This document shows, one piece after another, positions 1 to 6,419 of a stretch of 19,054 bases of DNA. The DNA is from Promethearchaeota archaeon (GTDB lineage Archaea > Asgardarchaeota > Lokiarchaeia > Sigyniarchaeales > SOKP01). A program made the position numbers and the translations under genes. Positions within the stretch are counted from its first letter, which is position 1. Every line of letters starts with the position of its first letter. The notes under the pieces are model-generated. The model was given only the letters and a program-made list of their open reading frames with translations. It had not been told where the DNA came from and did no database searches. Location: contig JAHLWE010000175.1 of NCBI GenBank assembly GCA_019058135.1, forward strand, positions 1 to 19,054, in the 5' to 3' direction.

Positions 1-273
1 ATGTAACATATATCTACTCCTAATCTTTTGCGCTCTAATCCATTCGAGAGCAAAATCTAAAAGAGTTTTATCTTTCTTTAAATATTTACTATAATAATTA
101 ATTATTTCTACATTACTTTCTTGAGAAGGTCCTACTGATTGATTATCAACTAACCATTGTGCAATTATTTTAACTTTATTTTTTTCTGTACTTTTTAAAA
201 TGTTTTCAGTAATCCGATAATTATCCAAAAATCTCTCTCTGTTAATTTTATAAAGATCATCAAATTTTTCCAT
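1..273 (-). CDS. Unrecognised protein, C-terminus cut by the left edge
   Basis: Reading the minus strand from an ATG at 273, 91 codons stay open to the window edge, so the C-terminus is missing. The product begins MEKFDDLYKINRERF and is charged and helical-looking, with a late ALEWIRAQK segment. It has no signal peptide, no membrane segment and no cysteine motif. I do not recognise the family. The ATG lies 13 bases after the stop of the 347-aa gene, with a purine-rich AGAGGT just upstream as a possible ribosome binding site. The two are therefore probably co-transcribed and perhaps functionally linked. Confidence 0.6.
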   Translation of the reverse strand, partial: MEKFDDLYKINRERFLDNYRITENILKSTEKNKVKIIAQWLVDNQSVGPSQESNVEIINYYSKYLKKDKTLLDFALEWIRAQKIRSRYMLH

Positions 274-286
274 TTTTTAACCTCTC

Positions 287-1330
287 TTAATCTTTTTTAT
301 CAAGAATTTCTTGAATTTTTTCAAGTTCGATGTCTGAAGTCGCTGCCCATTTTTCTAAGATAAAATGAGGATTAATAATTTTTATAAAATTTTCAAAAGA
401 AATATTTCCATCCAACATTTTTCTTAAATTCTTCTTATAAAAGGATTTATTTCTTACATGTTCGGATTCATCTTCCATTGGAATTAAAATCACGCCATAA
501 CTCTTTTTAATATCATCTTCTTCAGAATATTCTTCTAAATAGAGCACCTTTTTATTTTTTGCCCCTAATTCGATTTGTCTTATGTTGGAATTCACATTTA
601 CCATCTCAAAAATATCCAGTGTAATGTTTGTCATTTTTTCATAGTATTCAGTTAAAATAACAAAAACATAATAGGATGGAATATCTTCCAAATGTTCCCT
701 TCTTAAAGGATAATCTTTACTAAATGTATAAATGTTCAATTCCTTTATACTCAAATCCCGAGATCTCTTTCTTTCTATAACACCAACACAATAATACTTT
801 AATTGCTCTTTCCAATATATTTTTCTTGTGGAACCAAGAGAATATTCAATTAAATTAATACCACGCTCTAACTCTTTTTCTAATAATTGTTGAACTTTAA
901 TTTCCGAATCTACTACTTGTCGATACATAGATCTTACTTGAAGCAAACTAGGATGAATGTAATCCATCATTTTTTTGTAAATAAAATTAATATCTTCAGT
1001 ATAGGGAGAAGCAATAATTGCAAAAAGATTTGTAACCCCTTTATCCGTAATAATTGAGGAGTTAAGGTTAAACATTGATTGAATAATCGAAGTGTCTTCA
1101 GTATCTTGCGTTTTAAAAGATAGTGTGGATTCTATAAATTTAATTATCCAATTAAAAGATCTTGAATATGCCTTAGTTAAAAAAACTGGTCCAAAAAATT
1201 TTAATGGAAGTACCATTAACTCTTGTTTTTTTAACTCAGTAAGTTCTTTAGAGAATTTAATATTTTCATAAATTATATTATTCTCATCTGCAAAGAATAA
1301 ACCGAGAATGAAATCATTTAATTCGTGCAA
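287..1330 (-). CDS. Unrecognised 347-aa soluble protein
   Basis: This 347-residue protein has no signal peptide or clear membrane span. I do not recognise it. The first ~120 residues alternate hydrophobic strands and helices (for example ILGLFFADENNIIYENIKF, later VTNLFAIIASPY), which is loosely like longin/roadblock sensor domains. A second alpha/beta part follows, containing YYCVGVIERKRSRD and SYGVILIPMEDESEH at about residues 180-300. The longin comparison is only an impression of the strand-helix pattern. There are no nucleotide-binding loops, metal-ligand clusters or cysteines in pairs. It is the first gene of a two-gene minus-strand unit with the edge-truncated gene 13 bases downstream. 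The length and sustained non-repetitive composition support a real gene. Confidence 0.75.
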   Translation of the reverse strand: MHELNDFILGLFFADENNIIYENIKFSKELTELKKQELMVLPLKFFGPVFLTKAYSRSFNWIIKFIESTLSFKTQDTEDTSIIQSMFNLNSSIITDKGVTNLFAIIASPYTEDINFIYKKMMDYIHPSLLQVRSMYRQVVDSEIKVQQLLEKELERGINLIEYSLGSTRKIYWKEQLKYYCVGVIERKRSRDLSIKELNIYTFSKDYPLRREHLEDIPSYYVFVILTEYYEKMTNITLDIFEMVNVNSNIRQIELGAKNKKVLYLEEYSEEDDIKKSYGVILIPMEDESEHVRNKSFYKKNLRKMLDGNISFENFIKIINPHFILEKWAATSDIELEKIQEILDKKD

Positions 1331-1511
1331 AATACTTTAAGTTTTTACCTTTCTATAAACTCATAATAAAATTATTGATTTTTATTTGTTTACTCCAAAA
1401 TCTATTATATAGTCAATATAAAATTATTCAAAACTAAAAGAAGTAGGTATATTAAAAATACAAGGAGAAGAATATTAGTTTATATAATAACTGGATTTTT
1501 TTAAGAGAAAT

Positions 1512-1877
1512 TTAAATTAATAGGGCAATCTTCTGAGCAGATCGTTTACAATCTAACATTATTAATCCGAGTTTCACATCAACCGTTGTTGAGACCGTTA
1601 GAACGGCATTCTCACCGCAATACATAACTAATAATATACCATTTGTCCCCCTTACAAGGATATGTTCAAGGATACCCTTGTTTAACTCCATTGCGGCACG
1701 CTCGCCAAGTGAAATAATTGCTGCCGTCATTGCGGCTATGCGTGTTTCATCAATCCCTGCCTCTAAAGCCGAAGCGATTGGAAGTCCCTCCGCACTAACG
1801 ATAGCTGCAGCTTTAATCTCAGGAATGGATGAAAGCAATTGTCTCAGAATAGAATCTAATGTTTCGATACTGTCCAT
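1512..1877 (-). CDS. Roadblock/LC7 (MglB-like) domain protein
   Basis: A single Roadblock/LC7 domain fills the 121 residues, the usual size for stand-alone archaeal and bacterial members. The N-terminal helix (ETLDSILRQLLSSIPEIKAA) leads into the diagnostic strand turn AAIVSAEGLPIASAL at about 24-38. Next come an alanine-rich helix (AAMTAAIISLGERAAMEL), a strand pair (ILVRGTNGILLVMYCG) and the C-terminal strand and helix. Proteins of this family dimerise and act as scaffolds or activating partners of Ras/Rag/MglA-type small GTPases. No GTPase gene is visible in this window, so the partner is unknown. The gene is divergent from rpoE and has its own TATA-like element about 28 bases before the ATG, which suggests a leaderless message. 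The coding sequence is visibly richer in GC than the surrounding spacers. Confidence 0.9.
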   Translation of the reverse strand: MDSIETLDSILRQLLSSIPEIKAAAIVSAEGLPIASALEAGIDETRIAAMTAAIISLGERAAMELNKGILEHILVRGTNGILLVMYCGENAVLTVSTTVDVKLGLIMLDCKRSAQKIALLI

Positions 1878-1901
1878 ATTTCAATCTTGATTTTTTTTGG
1901 G

Positions 1902-1908
1902 ATATATT
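1902..1908 (-). promoter_or_regulatory. TATA box for the Roadblock gene
   Basis: On the minus strand AATATAT, within TTTCAATATATCCC, is centred about 28 bases before the ATG at 1877. With archaeal TATA boxes normally about 26 bases before the start site, transcription would begin at or next to the ATG (leaderless). This is inferred from spacing. Confidence 0.4.
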
Positions 1909-2133
1909 GAAATTAAGAGTATTAATGAGTATTCTTTTAATATATAATTGTTTTATTGTTTTAAAAATATATTTTTTTGTTATTAAACTAATAACAAAAT
2001 TTAGATGTGTTATAGTAGGTGTGGGGATTAAGTTTTACATTGCATTCTTGTAAGTAATTATTTTGTAAAATGATTATAATAAAATATTTATTTTAGTATG
2101 CTTTATGCAAGTAAAATAAGAAAAAATAAAAAC

Positions 2134-2805
2134 ATGTTTAAGCTTATAACTCTTGAATCTACCCTTGAAATTCCTCCATTTCTTTACTCGCAAGATAAAA
2201 AGATTTCAGCAAGAATAATTCTTAGCGATGATTATGAAGGCACGGTTACCAAAGAATTTGGTTTTATCATTGCAGTTGTTGATATATTAGATGTTGGGTT
2301 AGGAATGGTAATCCCTAGTTCAGCTAATACATTTCATAAAGTAAGTTTTAGAATATTAACATTTAGGCCTTCAATCTCGGAGGTTGTGCGAGGTACATGC
2401 GTTGAGATTGTGGATTTTGGTGCATTTATTCGGCTTGGTCCTTTAGATGCGCTTGTGCATGTAAGTCAGATATGTGATGATTATATTGTGTATGAAGAAA
2501 GTGCGTATAGATTTTTAGGGAAAGAGACTGGAAAGATCTTAGAGGTAAATGATATAGTGCTCGCACGCATAATAGCTGTCTCTTTAGGTGGTGGTCGCAC
2601 GGCTAAGCTGGGGTTGACTATGAGACAACCATTTTTAGGTAAAGACGATTGGATTGAGCGAGATCTTGGGGAATATTATAAAGACGCGGAGAAGACGGAA
2701 GCTCCCAAAGAAGAGGAGGAGAAGACGGAAGCTCCCGAAGAAGAGGAGGAGAAGATGGAGAAGAAACCAGCATCCAAAAAGAAAAAAAAGAAAAAAAAGA
2801 AATAA
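2134..2805 (+). CDS. rpoE: DNA-directed RNA polymerase subunit E' (RPB7 homologue)
   Basis: This is the larger stalk subunit of archaeal RNA polymerase (Rpo7), which pairs with Rpo4, binds emerging RNA and assists open-complex formation. The N-terminal tip domain runs over residues 1-80. An S1/OB domain covers about 82-165, with GTCVEIVDFGAFIRLGPLDA, LVHVSQICDDY, FLGKETGKILEVND and LTMRQPFLGK, all family signatures. I chose the ATG at 2134 because MFKLITLEST aligns with the usual archaeal start (MYK...). An ATG at 2098 is in frame but would add 12 unconserved residues, and it lies upstream of the start site predicted from TATA-like sequence at 2074-2095. Unusually, the protein continues past the S1 domain into a ~40-residue acidic then lysine-only tail. 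spt4 follows 50 bases downstream. Confidence 0.95.
   Translation: MFKLITLESTLEIPPFLYSQDKKISARIILSDDYEGTVTKEFGFIIAVVDILDVGLGMVIPSSANTFHKVSFRILTFRPSISEVVRGTCVEIVDFGAFIRLGPLDALVHVSQICDDYIVYEESAYRFLGKETGKILEVNDIVLARIIAVSLGGGRTAKLGLTMRQPFLGKDDWIERDLGEYYKDAEKTEAPKEEEEKTEAPEEEEEKMEKKPASKKKKKKKKK
2691..2750 (+). repeat. Two tandem 30-bp units encoding the RPB7 acidic tail
   Basis: Two adjacent 30-base copies (2691-2720 and 2721-2750) differ at one base (A/G in the CCCAAAG/CCCGAAG segment). A third copy begins at 2751 (GAAGATGG) and degenerates. Each unit encodes ten residues of the type EKTEAPKEEE. The unit is a multiple of three, so changes in copy number keep the reading frame. Confidence 0.9.
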
Positions 2806-2855
2806 ATTGATAATTTTATATTAGACATATTAAAAACTAAGGTGATTGATGAAAA

Positions 2856-3053
2856 ATGGCATCTGATGAAAAGGCGTGTAAAAACTGCCATTTAATTACC
2901 AAAAAAGATAAATCAATGTGTCCAAAATGTAAGACTCACACACTTAGTGATGATTTTTCGGGTGAAGTGATTATTTTAGATCCTCCTAATTCAAAAATTG
3001 CTCGTTATATGAATATTTACGTTAAAGGGAAATATGCCCTTCGCGTGAGATAG
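2856..3053 (+). CDS. spt4: Transcription elongation factor Spt4 (RpoE'')
   Basis: Spt4 forms the heterodimer with Spt5/NusG that closes the RNA polymerase clamp and raises processivity. The 65-residue product has the family's zinc ribbon: CKNC at residues 8-11 and CPKC at 22-25. These are followed by the conserved strand region with FSGEVIILDPPNSKIA and a YALRVR ending. Length is normal for archaeal Spt4. GGTGAT at 2841-2846 lies nine bases before the ATG and matches the 3' end of archaeal 16S rRNA, which fixes the start. It follows rpoE by 50 bases, the standard archaeal order. Confidence 0.95.
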   Translation: MASDEKACKNCHLITKKDKSMCPKCKTHTLSDDFSGEVIILDPPNSKIARYMNIYVKGKYALRVR

Positions 3054-3141
3054 AGATAGTGCCCCTCCCGTACTCAATTATACTTTTTGGTAATCTCTTG
3101 AAGATTTTACGAATTTGGTTTCTCATTCCTCATTTTTCTTA

Positions 3142-3157
3142 AAGATTTATTTTAATT
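3142..3157 (+). promoter_or_regulatory. TATA-like element before the dephospho-CoA kinase gene
   Basis: AAGATTTATTTTAATT lies about 25 bases before the ATG at 3173. That spacing predicts transcription starting at the ATG itself. It sits in the 119-base gap after spt4, so this gene may have its own promoter in addition to read-through. Confidence 0.3.
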
Positions 3158-3172
3158 AAAGTCATACTTATA

Positions 3173-3766
3173 ATGATGAAAGATCTTCGGCTCCCTATAA
3201 CTCAGAGAAAAAAGTTCACACAACCCTTAGGTAGATTAATCTCAGGTAAGAGGGAAGATACAATTGGAGAGGTTATTTCTTTTTTTAAGAACGAAAGGGG
3301 AATAAATAAGGGTGTGGATTATAGAGTTTATTGTGTGGGGGATATTGTTACTAAAGATTTTTTGGAAAATATTTATTTGAGGGAAATGATAAAAATTTGT
3401 ATTATTGATGAAAAGACAAAAAGACAAAGGATTGATACTCCTTTCAAGGAATTTTTTGAGCATATTATTGAATTAGAAAATCCCACGGGGACAATATCTA
3501 AGGATATGTGGTTAAAATTAAAGGAGTTAATCGAAAATAATAGAAGAGTATTAGTAAAAATTGTTGAAGGAGAAGAGGATTTATTAGTAATCCCATTAAT
3601 TTCCGGGTTTTCGCTTTTAGAAGGTATTAAATCCTATGTTTTTTATGGACAACCTCCTGTTACAAATTCCGAAAAACCTATTTCTGAAGGTTTAGTTATG
3701 GTTGAGGTGACTGGACAAATTCAGAGAATAGTAACTCAGCTTACTAAGTTAATGGAAAAATATTAA
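3173..3766 (+). CDS. GTP-dependent dephospho-CoA kinase (DUF359 family)
   Basis: This archaeal enzyme performs the last step of coenzyme A synthesis, phosphorylating the 3'-hydroxyl of dephospho-CoA with GTP. The family is DUF359 and is unrelated to bacterial CoaE. Signatures visible in the 197 residues are VGDIVT (55-60), IIDEKTKR (77-84), ENPTGTIS (102-109), VEGEEDLLVIP (131-141) and YGQP (158-161). After YGQP, where the family normally continues straight into a G-hydrophobic strand, there is an insertion of about nine residues (PVTNSEKPISE) before GLVMVEV. Two adjacent ATGs (3173 and 3176) could start it; the first is used. The genomic position beside spt4 and rps24e is the classic archaeal one. 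Its stop codon overlaps the stop of the opposite-strand membrane protein gene by three bases. Confidence 0.9.
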   Translation: MMKDLRLPITQRKKFTQPLGRLISGKREDTIGEVISFFKNERGINKGVDYRVYCVGDIVTKDFLENIYLREMIKICIIDEKTKRQRIDTPFKEFFEHIIELENPTGTISKDMWLKLKELIENNRRVLVKIVEGEEDLLVIPLISGFSLLEGIKSYVFYGQPPVTNSEKPISEGLVMVEVTGQIQRIVTQLTKLMEKY

Positions 3767-4023
3767 GAGAGGTTTGATTCTTCCCGAATTAAAGACTCTA
3801 ATTCTTGTTTCTTCCATCGGTATATGCAAAATACATATTTTATGGTTATTTCAATTCCAACTAAATAAGGAATCACGATACCCAGGATAAATAGAAACAT
3901 CCATCCTCCAGTTAATATATTTTTAATATTCAAGAAAAAGATAAAAAGTAATATAAAGATGATGATCTCACAAATGATAAAAATTATCAACTTCTTTAGA
4001 TTTTTTTTATAAATATATTTCAT
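3763..4023 (-). CDS. Small two-span membrane protein
   Basis: The 86-residue product starts with a lysine-rich stretch (MKYIYKKNLKK). A very hydrophobic span follows at about 12-33 (IIFIICEIIIFILLFIFFL), then a short polar turn with NILTGG, a second span at about 41-63, and a charged C-terminal tail (RWKKQELESLIREE). By the positive-inside rule both ends would be cytoplasmic. I do not recognise a family. It is encoded against the direction of the surrounding conserved genes, converging with the dephospho-CoA kinase gene (stop codons overlap) and diverging from rps24e. There is no strong ribosome binding site. The membrane-protein pattern is too regular to be a shadow of another gene, since no gene lies on the opposite strand here. 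Some doubt remains because the sequence is short and AT-rich. Confidence 0.6.
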   Translation of the reverse strand: MKYIYKKNLKKLIIFIICEIIIFILLFIFFLNIKNILTGGWMFLFILGIVIPYLVGIEITIKYVFCIYRWKKQELESLIREESNLS

Positions 4024-4099
4024 AGACCAAAAATGTTTTATTTTATTCTTTATTTTAACTAATATTAATAGAGTAGATAAAAAGATTTAGATTTTAGAT

Positions 4100-4474
4100 A
4101 TGGTTCTCGGTATTGAAATAATTGAAGAAAAGAAAAATGAGCTTGTCAATAGACTTGAATTAAAATTCAAATTAGATAATAAAGGAAAAGGAACTCCAAA
4201 CCGTATAGATTTCAAAAAGGAGATCGCGGCTCAAAAAACTGTAGATGAAAATTTAACGATTATTAGGAATATAAAAACTCATTTTGGGACGTCTTCAATA
4301 TCTGGGCTTGCTCATATTTATGAGGATATAGAGACTTTAAAATTTTTTGAGCCATTTCATATTAGAGTTAGAAATATTGAAAAGGAGAAGAGAGAAGCTG
4401 TTTATTCTGCAAAAAAAAAAGGTGAGCCATACAAAAATTTATTTGATTCAACATCAGTAAAGAAAAAAAAGTAA
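4100..4474 (+). CDS. rps24e: Small ribosomal subunit protein eS24
   Basis: This is an archaeal/eukaryotic 30S protein of 124 residues. The N-terminal strand GIEIIEEKKNELVNRLELKF matches the family, followed by GKGTPNRIDFKKEIAAQ, where TP-R is conserved. Then come the helix/strand core with VDENLTIIRNIKTHFG and GLAHIYEDIETLKFFEP. The C-terminal part is lysine-rich, with a run of four lysines at the end. It lies 30 bases ahead of rps27ae, with which it is almost always paired in archaea. Confidence 0.95.
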   Translation: MVLGIEIIEEKKNELVNRLELKFKLDNKGKGTPNRIDFKKEIAAQKTVDENLTIIRNIKTHFGTSSISGLAHIYEDIETLKFFEPFHIRVRNIEKEKREAVYSAKKKGEPYKNLFDSTSVKKKK

Positions 4475-4504
4475 TTTATATATTTGAAAAGATTGTGAGA
4501 AATC

Positions 4505-4723
4505 ATGTCAAAATTTTATGAAGTCGATGGTTCGGAATTACGCCACACACATCGTACTTGTCCAAAGTGTGGTCCTGGCTTTTTCCTTGCGAATCATTAC
4601 GATCGATTCCACTGCGGAAAGTGCGGATACACCGTATTTAAAAGAAAGGGAAAAAAAGGTATGGCAATTCTTCCAGCTAGAGGAGGGAGACGCGCTCCAC
4701 GACAAAGAAAGAAAGCAGCGTAA
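4505..4723 (+). CDS. rps27ae: Small ribosomal subunit protein eS31 (S27ae)
   Basis: This 72-residue zinc-ribbon ribosomal protein carries CPKC at 19-22 and CGKC at about 37-40, plus the conserved GPGFFLANHYDRFHCGKCGY core. The basic C-terminus (RGGRRAPRQRKKAA) fits rRNA binding. In eukaryotes the homologue is made as a ubiquitin fusion; here it is unfused, as usual in archaea. It follows rps24e closely and precedes kae1. Confidence 0.95.
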   Translation: MSKFYEVDGSELRHTHRTCPKCGPGFFLANHYDRFHCGKCGYTVFKRKGKKGMAILPARGGRRAPRQRKKAA

Positions 4724-4724
4724 A

Positions 4725-4752
4725 TTTTTTTGATTTTGTTTTTACTTTTTTT
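4725..4752 (+). terminator. T-rich tract after rps27ae
   Basis: Four runs of five to seven T bases, separated by one to four other bases, follow the rps27ae stop without any stem. Archaeal intrinsic termination works on such U tracts. Because kae1 starts only about a dozen bases later, termination here is probably partial. Confidence 0.35.
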
Positions 4753-4763
4753 GTGATTTTTTG

Positions 4764-5780
4764 GTGAAATTAAAAAGGAAAATTTGTTTAGGCATTGAAT
4801 GTACAGCCCATACATTCGGTGTTAGTATTTTAGACTTTTATGGAAATGTGCTTAGTATTGTAAATGATACGTATATTCCTGAAACCGGTGGCTTGCATCC
4901 TCGAGAGGTCAGAGAACATCATCTTGAATGTTTTGATAAAACTATTATAATGGCAATTACAAAAGCAAATCTTTCAATAAAGGATATTGATTTAATAGCT
5001 TTTAGTCAAGGACCCGGTCTTGGTCCTGTTTTGAGAGTAGGTGCTCTTATCGTTCGATTTCTGAGTCAAAAGCTAAAAATCCCTTTAATTGGGGTTAATC
5101 ATTGTATTGGGCATATAGAAATCGGAAGGCTTAAATGCGGGGTAAAAGATCCATTAACATTATATGTATCTGGGGGTAATACTATTGTTAGTGCATTTGA
5201 ATCAGGGAGATATCAAATATTTGGAGAAACATTAGATATTGCTGTAGGTAATTTTATTGATGCATTTGCCCGAGATGCAGGATTACAACATCCAGGTGGC
5301 CCTAAGATTGAGAAGCTTGCAAAAAAGTCTAAGAAATATATTCCATTGCCATATGTTGTAAAAGGTATGGATTTATCTTTTACAGGATTATATACAGCTG
5401 CAAAAAATCTGCTAAAATCCAAGGATTATAATAGGAGATATAATTTAGATGATATTGCATACTCCTTACAAGAAACTGCCTTTGCAATGCTCACGGAGGT
5501 AACTGAAAGAGCATTAGCACACACTAATAAAACGGAGGTCTTATTGACCGGTGGGGTTGCAGCAAATAAGAGATTACAAGAAATGATTGCGTATATAAGC
5601 AATGAGCACAATGCAAAGTATAATGTTGTACCCCTGAAATATGCGGGAGATAACGGTGCTATGATTGGTTGGACTGGAATATTAAAATATGAAGAGGTTG
5701 GAGGAGATGATATTGAAGATACGACAATTAAACCTAAATGGCGTATGGATCAGATAGAAATACCTTGGAGAAATTTTTAA
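4764..5780 (+). CDS. kae1: KEOPS complex ATPase / tRNA t6A transferase Kae1
   Basis: Kae1 (TsaD/OSGEP family) transfers threonylcarbamoyl from TC-AMP to A37 of ANN-reading tRNAs within the KEOPS complex. The ASKHA fold is evident. The N-terminal phosphate loop is CLGIECTAHTFGVSI. Metal ligands are in NHCIGHIEIGR (H-x3-H near residues 113-117), followed by YVSGGN, GETLDIAVGN, and the C-terminal GGVAANKRL and GDNGAMIGW with the conserved aspartate. About 338 residues is normal for an unfused archaeal Kae1. No ATG is available at the N-terminus. GTG at 4764 is preferred because GTGAT (4753-4757) lies six bases upstream; TTG at 4761 is the alternative. It is not fused to Bud32, which is encoded separately after the vapBC pair. 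Confidence 0.95.
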   Translation: MKLKRKICLGIECTAHTFGVSILDFYGNVLSIVNDTYIPETGGLHPREVREHHLECFDKTIIMAITKANLSIKDIDLIAFSQGPGLGPVLRVGALIVRFLSQKLKIPLIGVNHCIGHIEIGRLKCGVKDPLTLYVSGGNTIVSAFESGRYQIFGETLDIAVGNFIDAFARDAGLQHPGGPKIEKLAKKSKKYIPLPYVVKGMDLSFTGLYTAAKNLLKSKDYNRRYNLDDIAYSLQETAFAMLTEVTERALAHTNKTEVLLTGGVAANKRLQEMIAYISNEHNAKYNVVPLKYAGDNGAMIGWTGILKYEEVGGDDIEDTTIKPKWRMDQIEIPWRNF

Positions 5781-5786
5781 ACAACA

Positions 5787-5794
5787 TTTTATAT
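5787..5794 (+). promoter_or_regulatory. TATA box of the vapBC pair
   Basis: TTTTATAT is centred about 27 bases before the vapB ATG at 5818, predicting a leaderless start. A second TATA-like stretch (CTTATATATC) follows at once and could be the site of autoregulation. The promoter sits just after the kae1 stop, so the toxin-antitoxin pair appears to be its own unit. Confidence 0.4.
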
Positions 5795-5817
5795 GCTTAT
5801 ATATCTATAGATTATAT

Positions 5818-6021
5818 ATGAATACTACAATTCAAGTAAAAAAAGAAACTCTAGAAAAACTAAAAAGATTAAAAGAATCAAGAAATATTTTGAGTTATGA
5901 TGAACTAATCAATCTATTAATAAATGAGGCTATAAATTTACCTCAATCTATGTTTGGTATCGATAAAAATGTGCTAACAAAATTTACAGATAGTGATCGT
6001 TTTGAATTCCGAGAGTTCTAA
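5818..6021 (+). CDS. vapB: VapB-type antitoxin
   Basis: This is a 67-residue antitoxin. The N-terminal strand TTIQVKKETLEKLKRL followed by a helix with SYDELINLLI is the DNA-binding pattern of archaeal VapB proteins (ribbon-helix-helix-like). The C-terminal segment (QSMFGIDKNVLTKFTDSD) would wrap around and block the toxin active site. Its stop lies inside the toxin gene, overlapping by 29 bases, which ties their translation together. Antitoxins of this kind usually repress their own promoter together with the toxin. Confidence 0.8.
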   Translation: MNTTIQVKKETLEKLKRLKESRNILSYDELINLLINEAINLPQSMFGIDKNVLTKFTDSDRFEFREF

Positions 6022-6403
6022 TGTTTTATTGGATACTTATGCTTGGATTGAATATTTTTTAGGGAGTAAAGAAGGAGAAATCGTAAAAGAATATGTAGAA
6101 TTTGGGAGTATATCCACTTCAATTATTTCTTTGGTTGAATTATCTGATAAATATTATAAAGAAAATCTTTATAAAGAATGGAATAACCGATTTAAATTTA
6201 TCATTACTAGATCAAAAATTATTAATTTAACGCTGGACATTGTTAAGGAAGCAGGATTAAGCAAATTAAAATTAAGAAAAAAAGATAAAACAGCTGGTTT
6301 AGCAGATGCTATAATATATGAAACCGCTAAGCAATACGATTTAAAAATTCTAACAGGAGATCCGCATTTTGAAGATTTAGATAATATAATTTTTCTAAAA
6401 TAA
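5993..6403 (+). CDS. vapC: VapC-type PIN-domain ribonuclease toxin
   Basis: A single PIN domain of about 136 residues, the Mg-dependent RNase fold of VapC toxins. The four acidic positions are present: D14 in VLLDTYAWIEYF, E49 in SLVELSDKYY, D105 in GLADAIIYETA and D123 in ILTGDPHFED, so the nuclease should be active. No ATG is in frame at the start. GTG at 5993, inside vapB, is used, and TTG at 6002 is possible; the ATG at 6021 is in another frame. VapC enzymes commonly cut tRNA or rRNA; the target here cannot be read from sequence. It lies 16 bases before bud32. Confidence 0.88.
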   Translation: MIVLNSESSNVLLDTYAWIEYFLGSKEGEIVKEYVEFGSISTSIISLVELSDKYYKENLYKEWNNRFKFIITRSKIINLTLDIVKEAGLSKLKLRKKDKTAGLADAIIYETAKQYDLKILTGDPHFEDLDNIIFLK

Positions 6404-6419
6404 ACACAATTTTTTTAAA

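Noticed and set aside
1678..2053. Plus-strand frames across the Roadblock gene and the rpoE upstream spacer.
   Set aside because: The first mirrors the Roadblock gene; the second is a low-complexity hydrophobic run in an AT-rich promoter region without a family match.
2098..2133. Upstream ATG at 2098 as the rpoE start.
   Set aside because: It adds 12 unconserved residues before the family start and lies upstream of the transcription start predicted from the TATA-like sequence.
2676..2891. Minus-strand frame of 71 codons over the RPB7 tail, rich in Ser and Phe.
   Set aside because: It is the complement of the GAA/GAG/AAA repeat tail of RPB7; its composition is explained entirely by that repeat.
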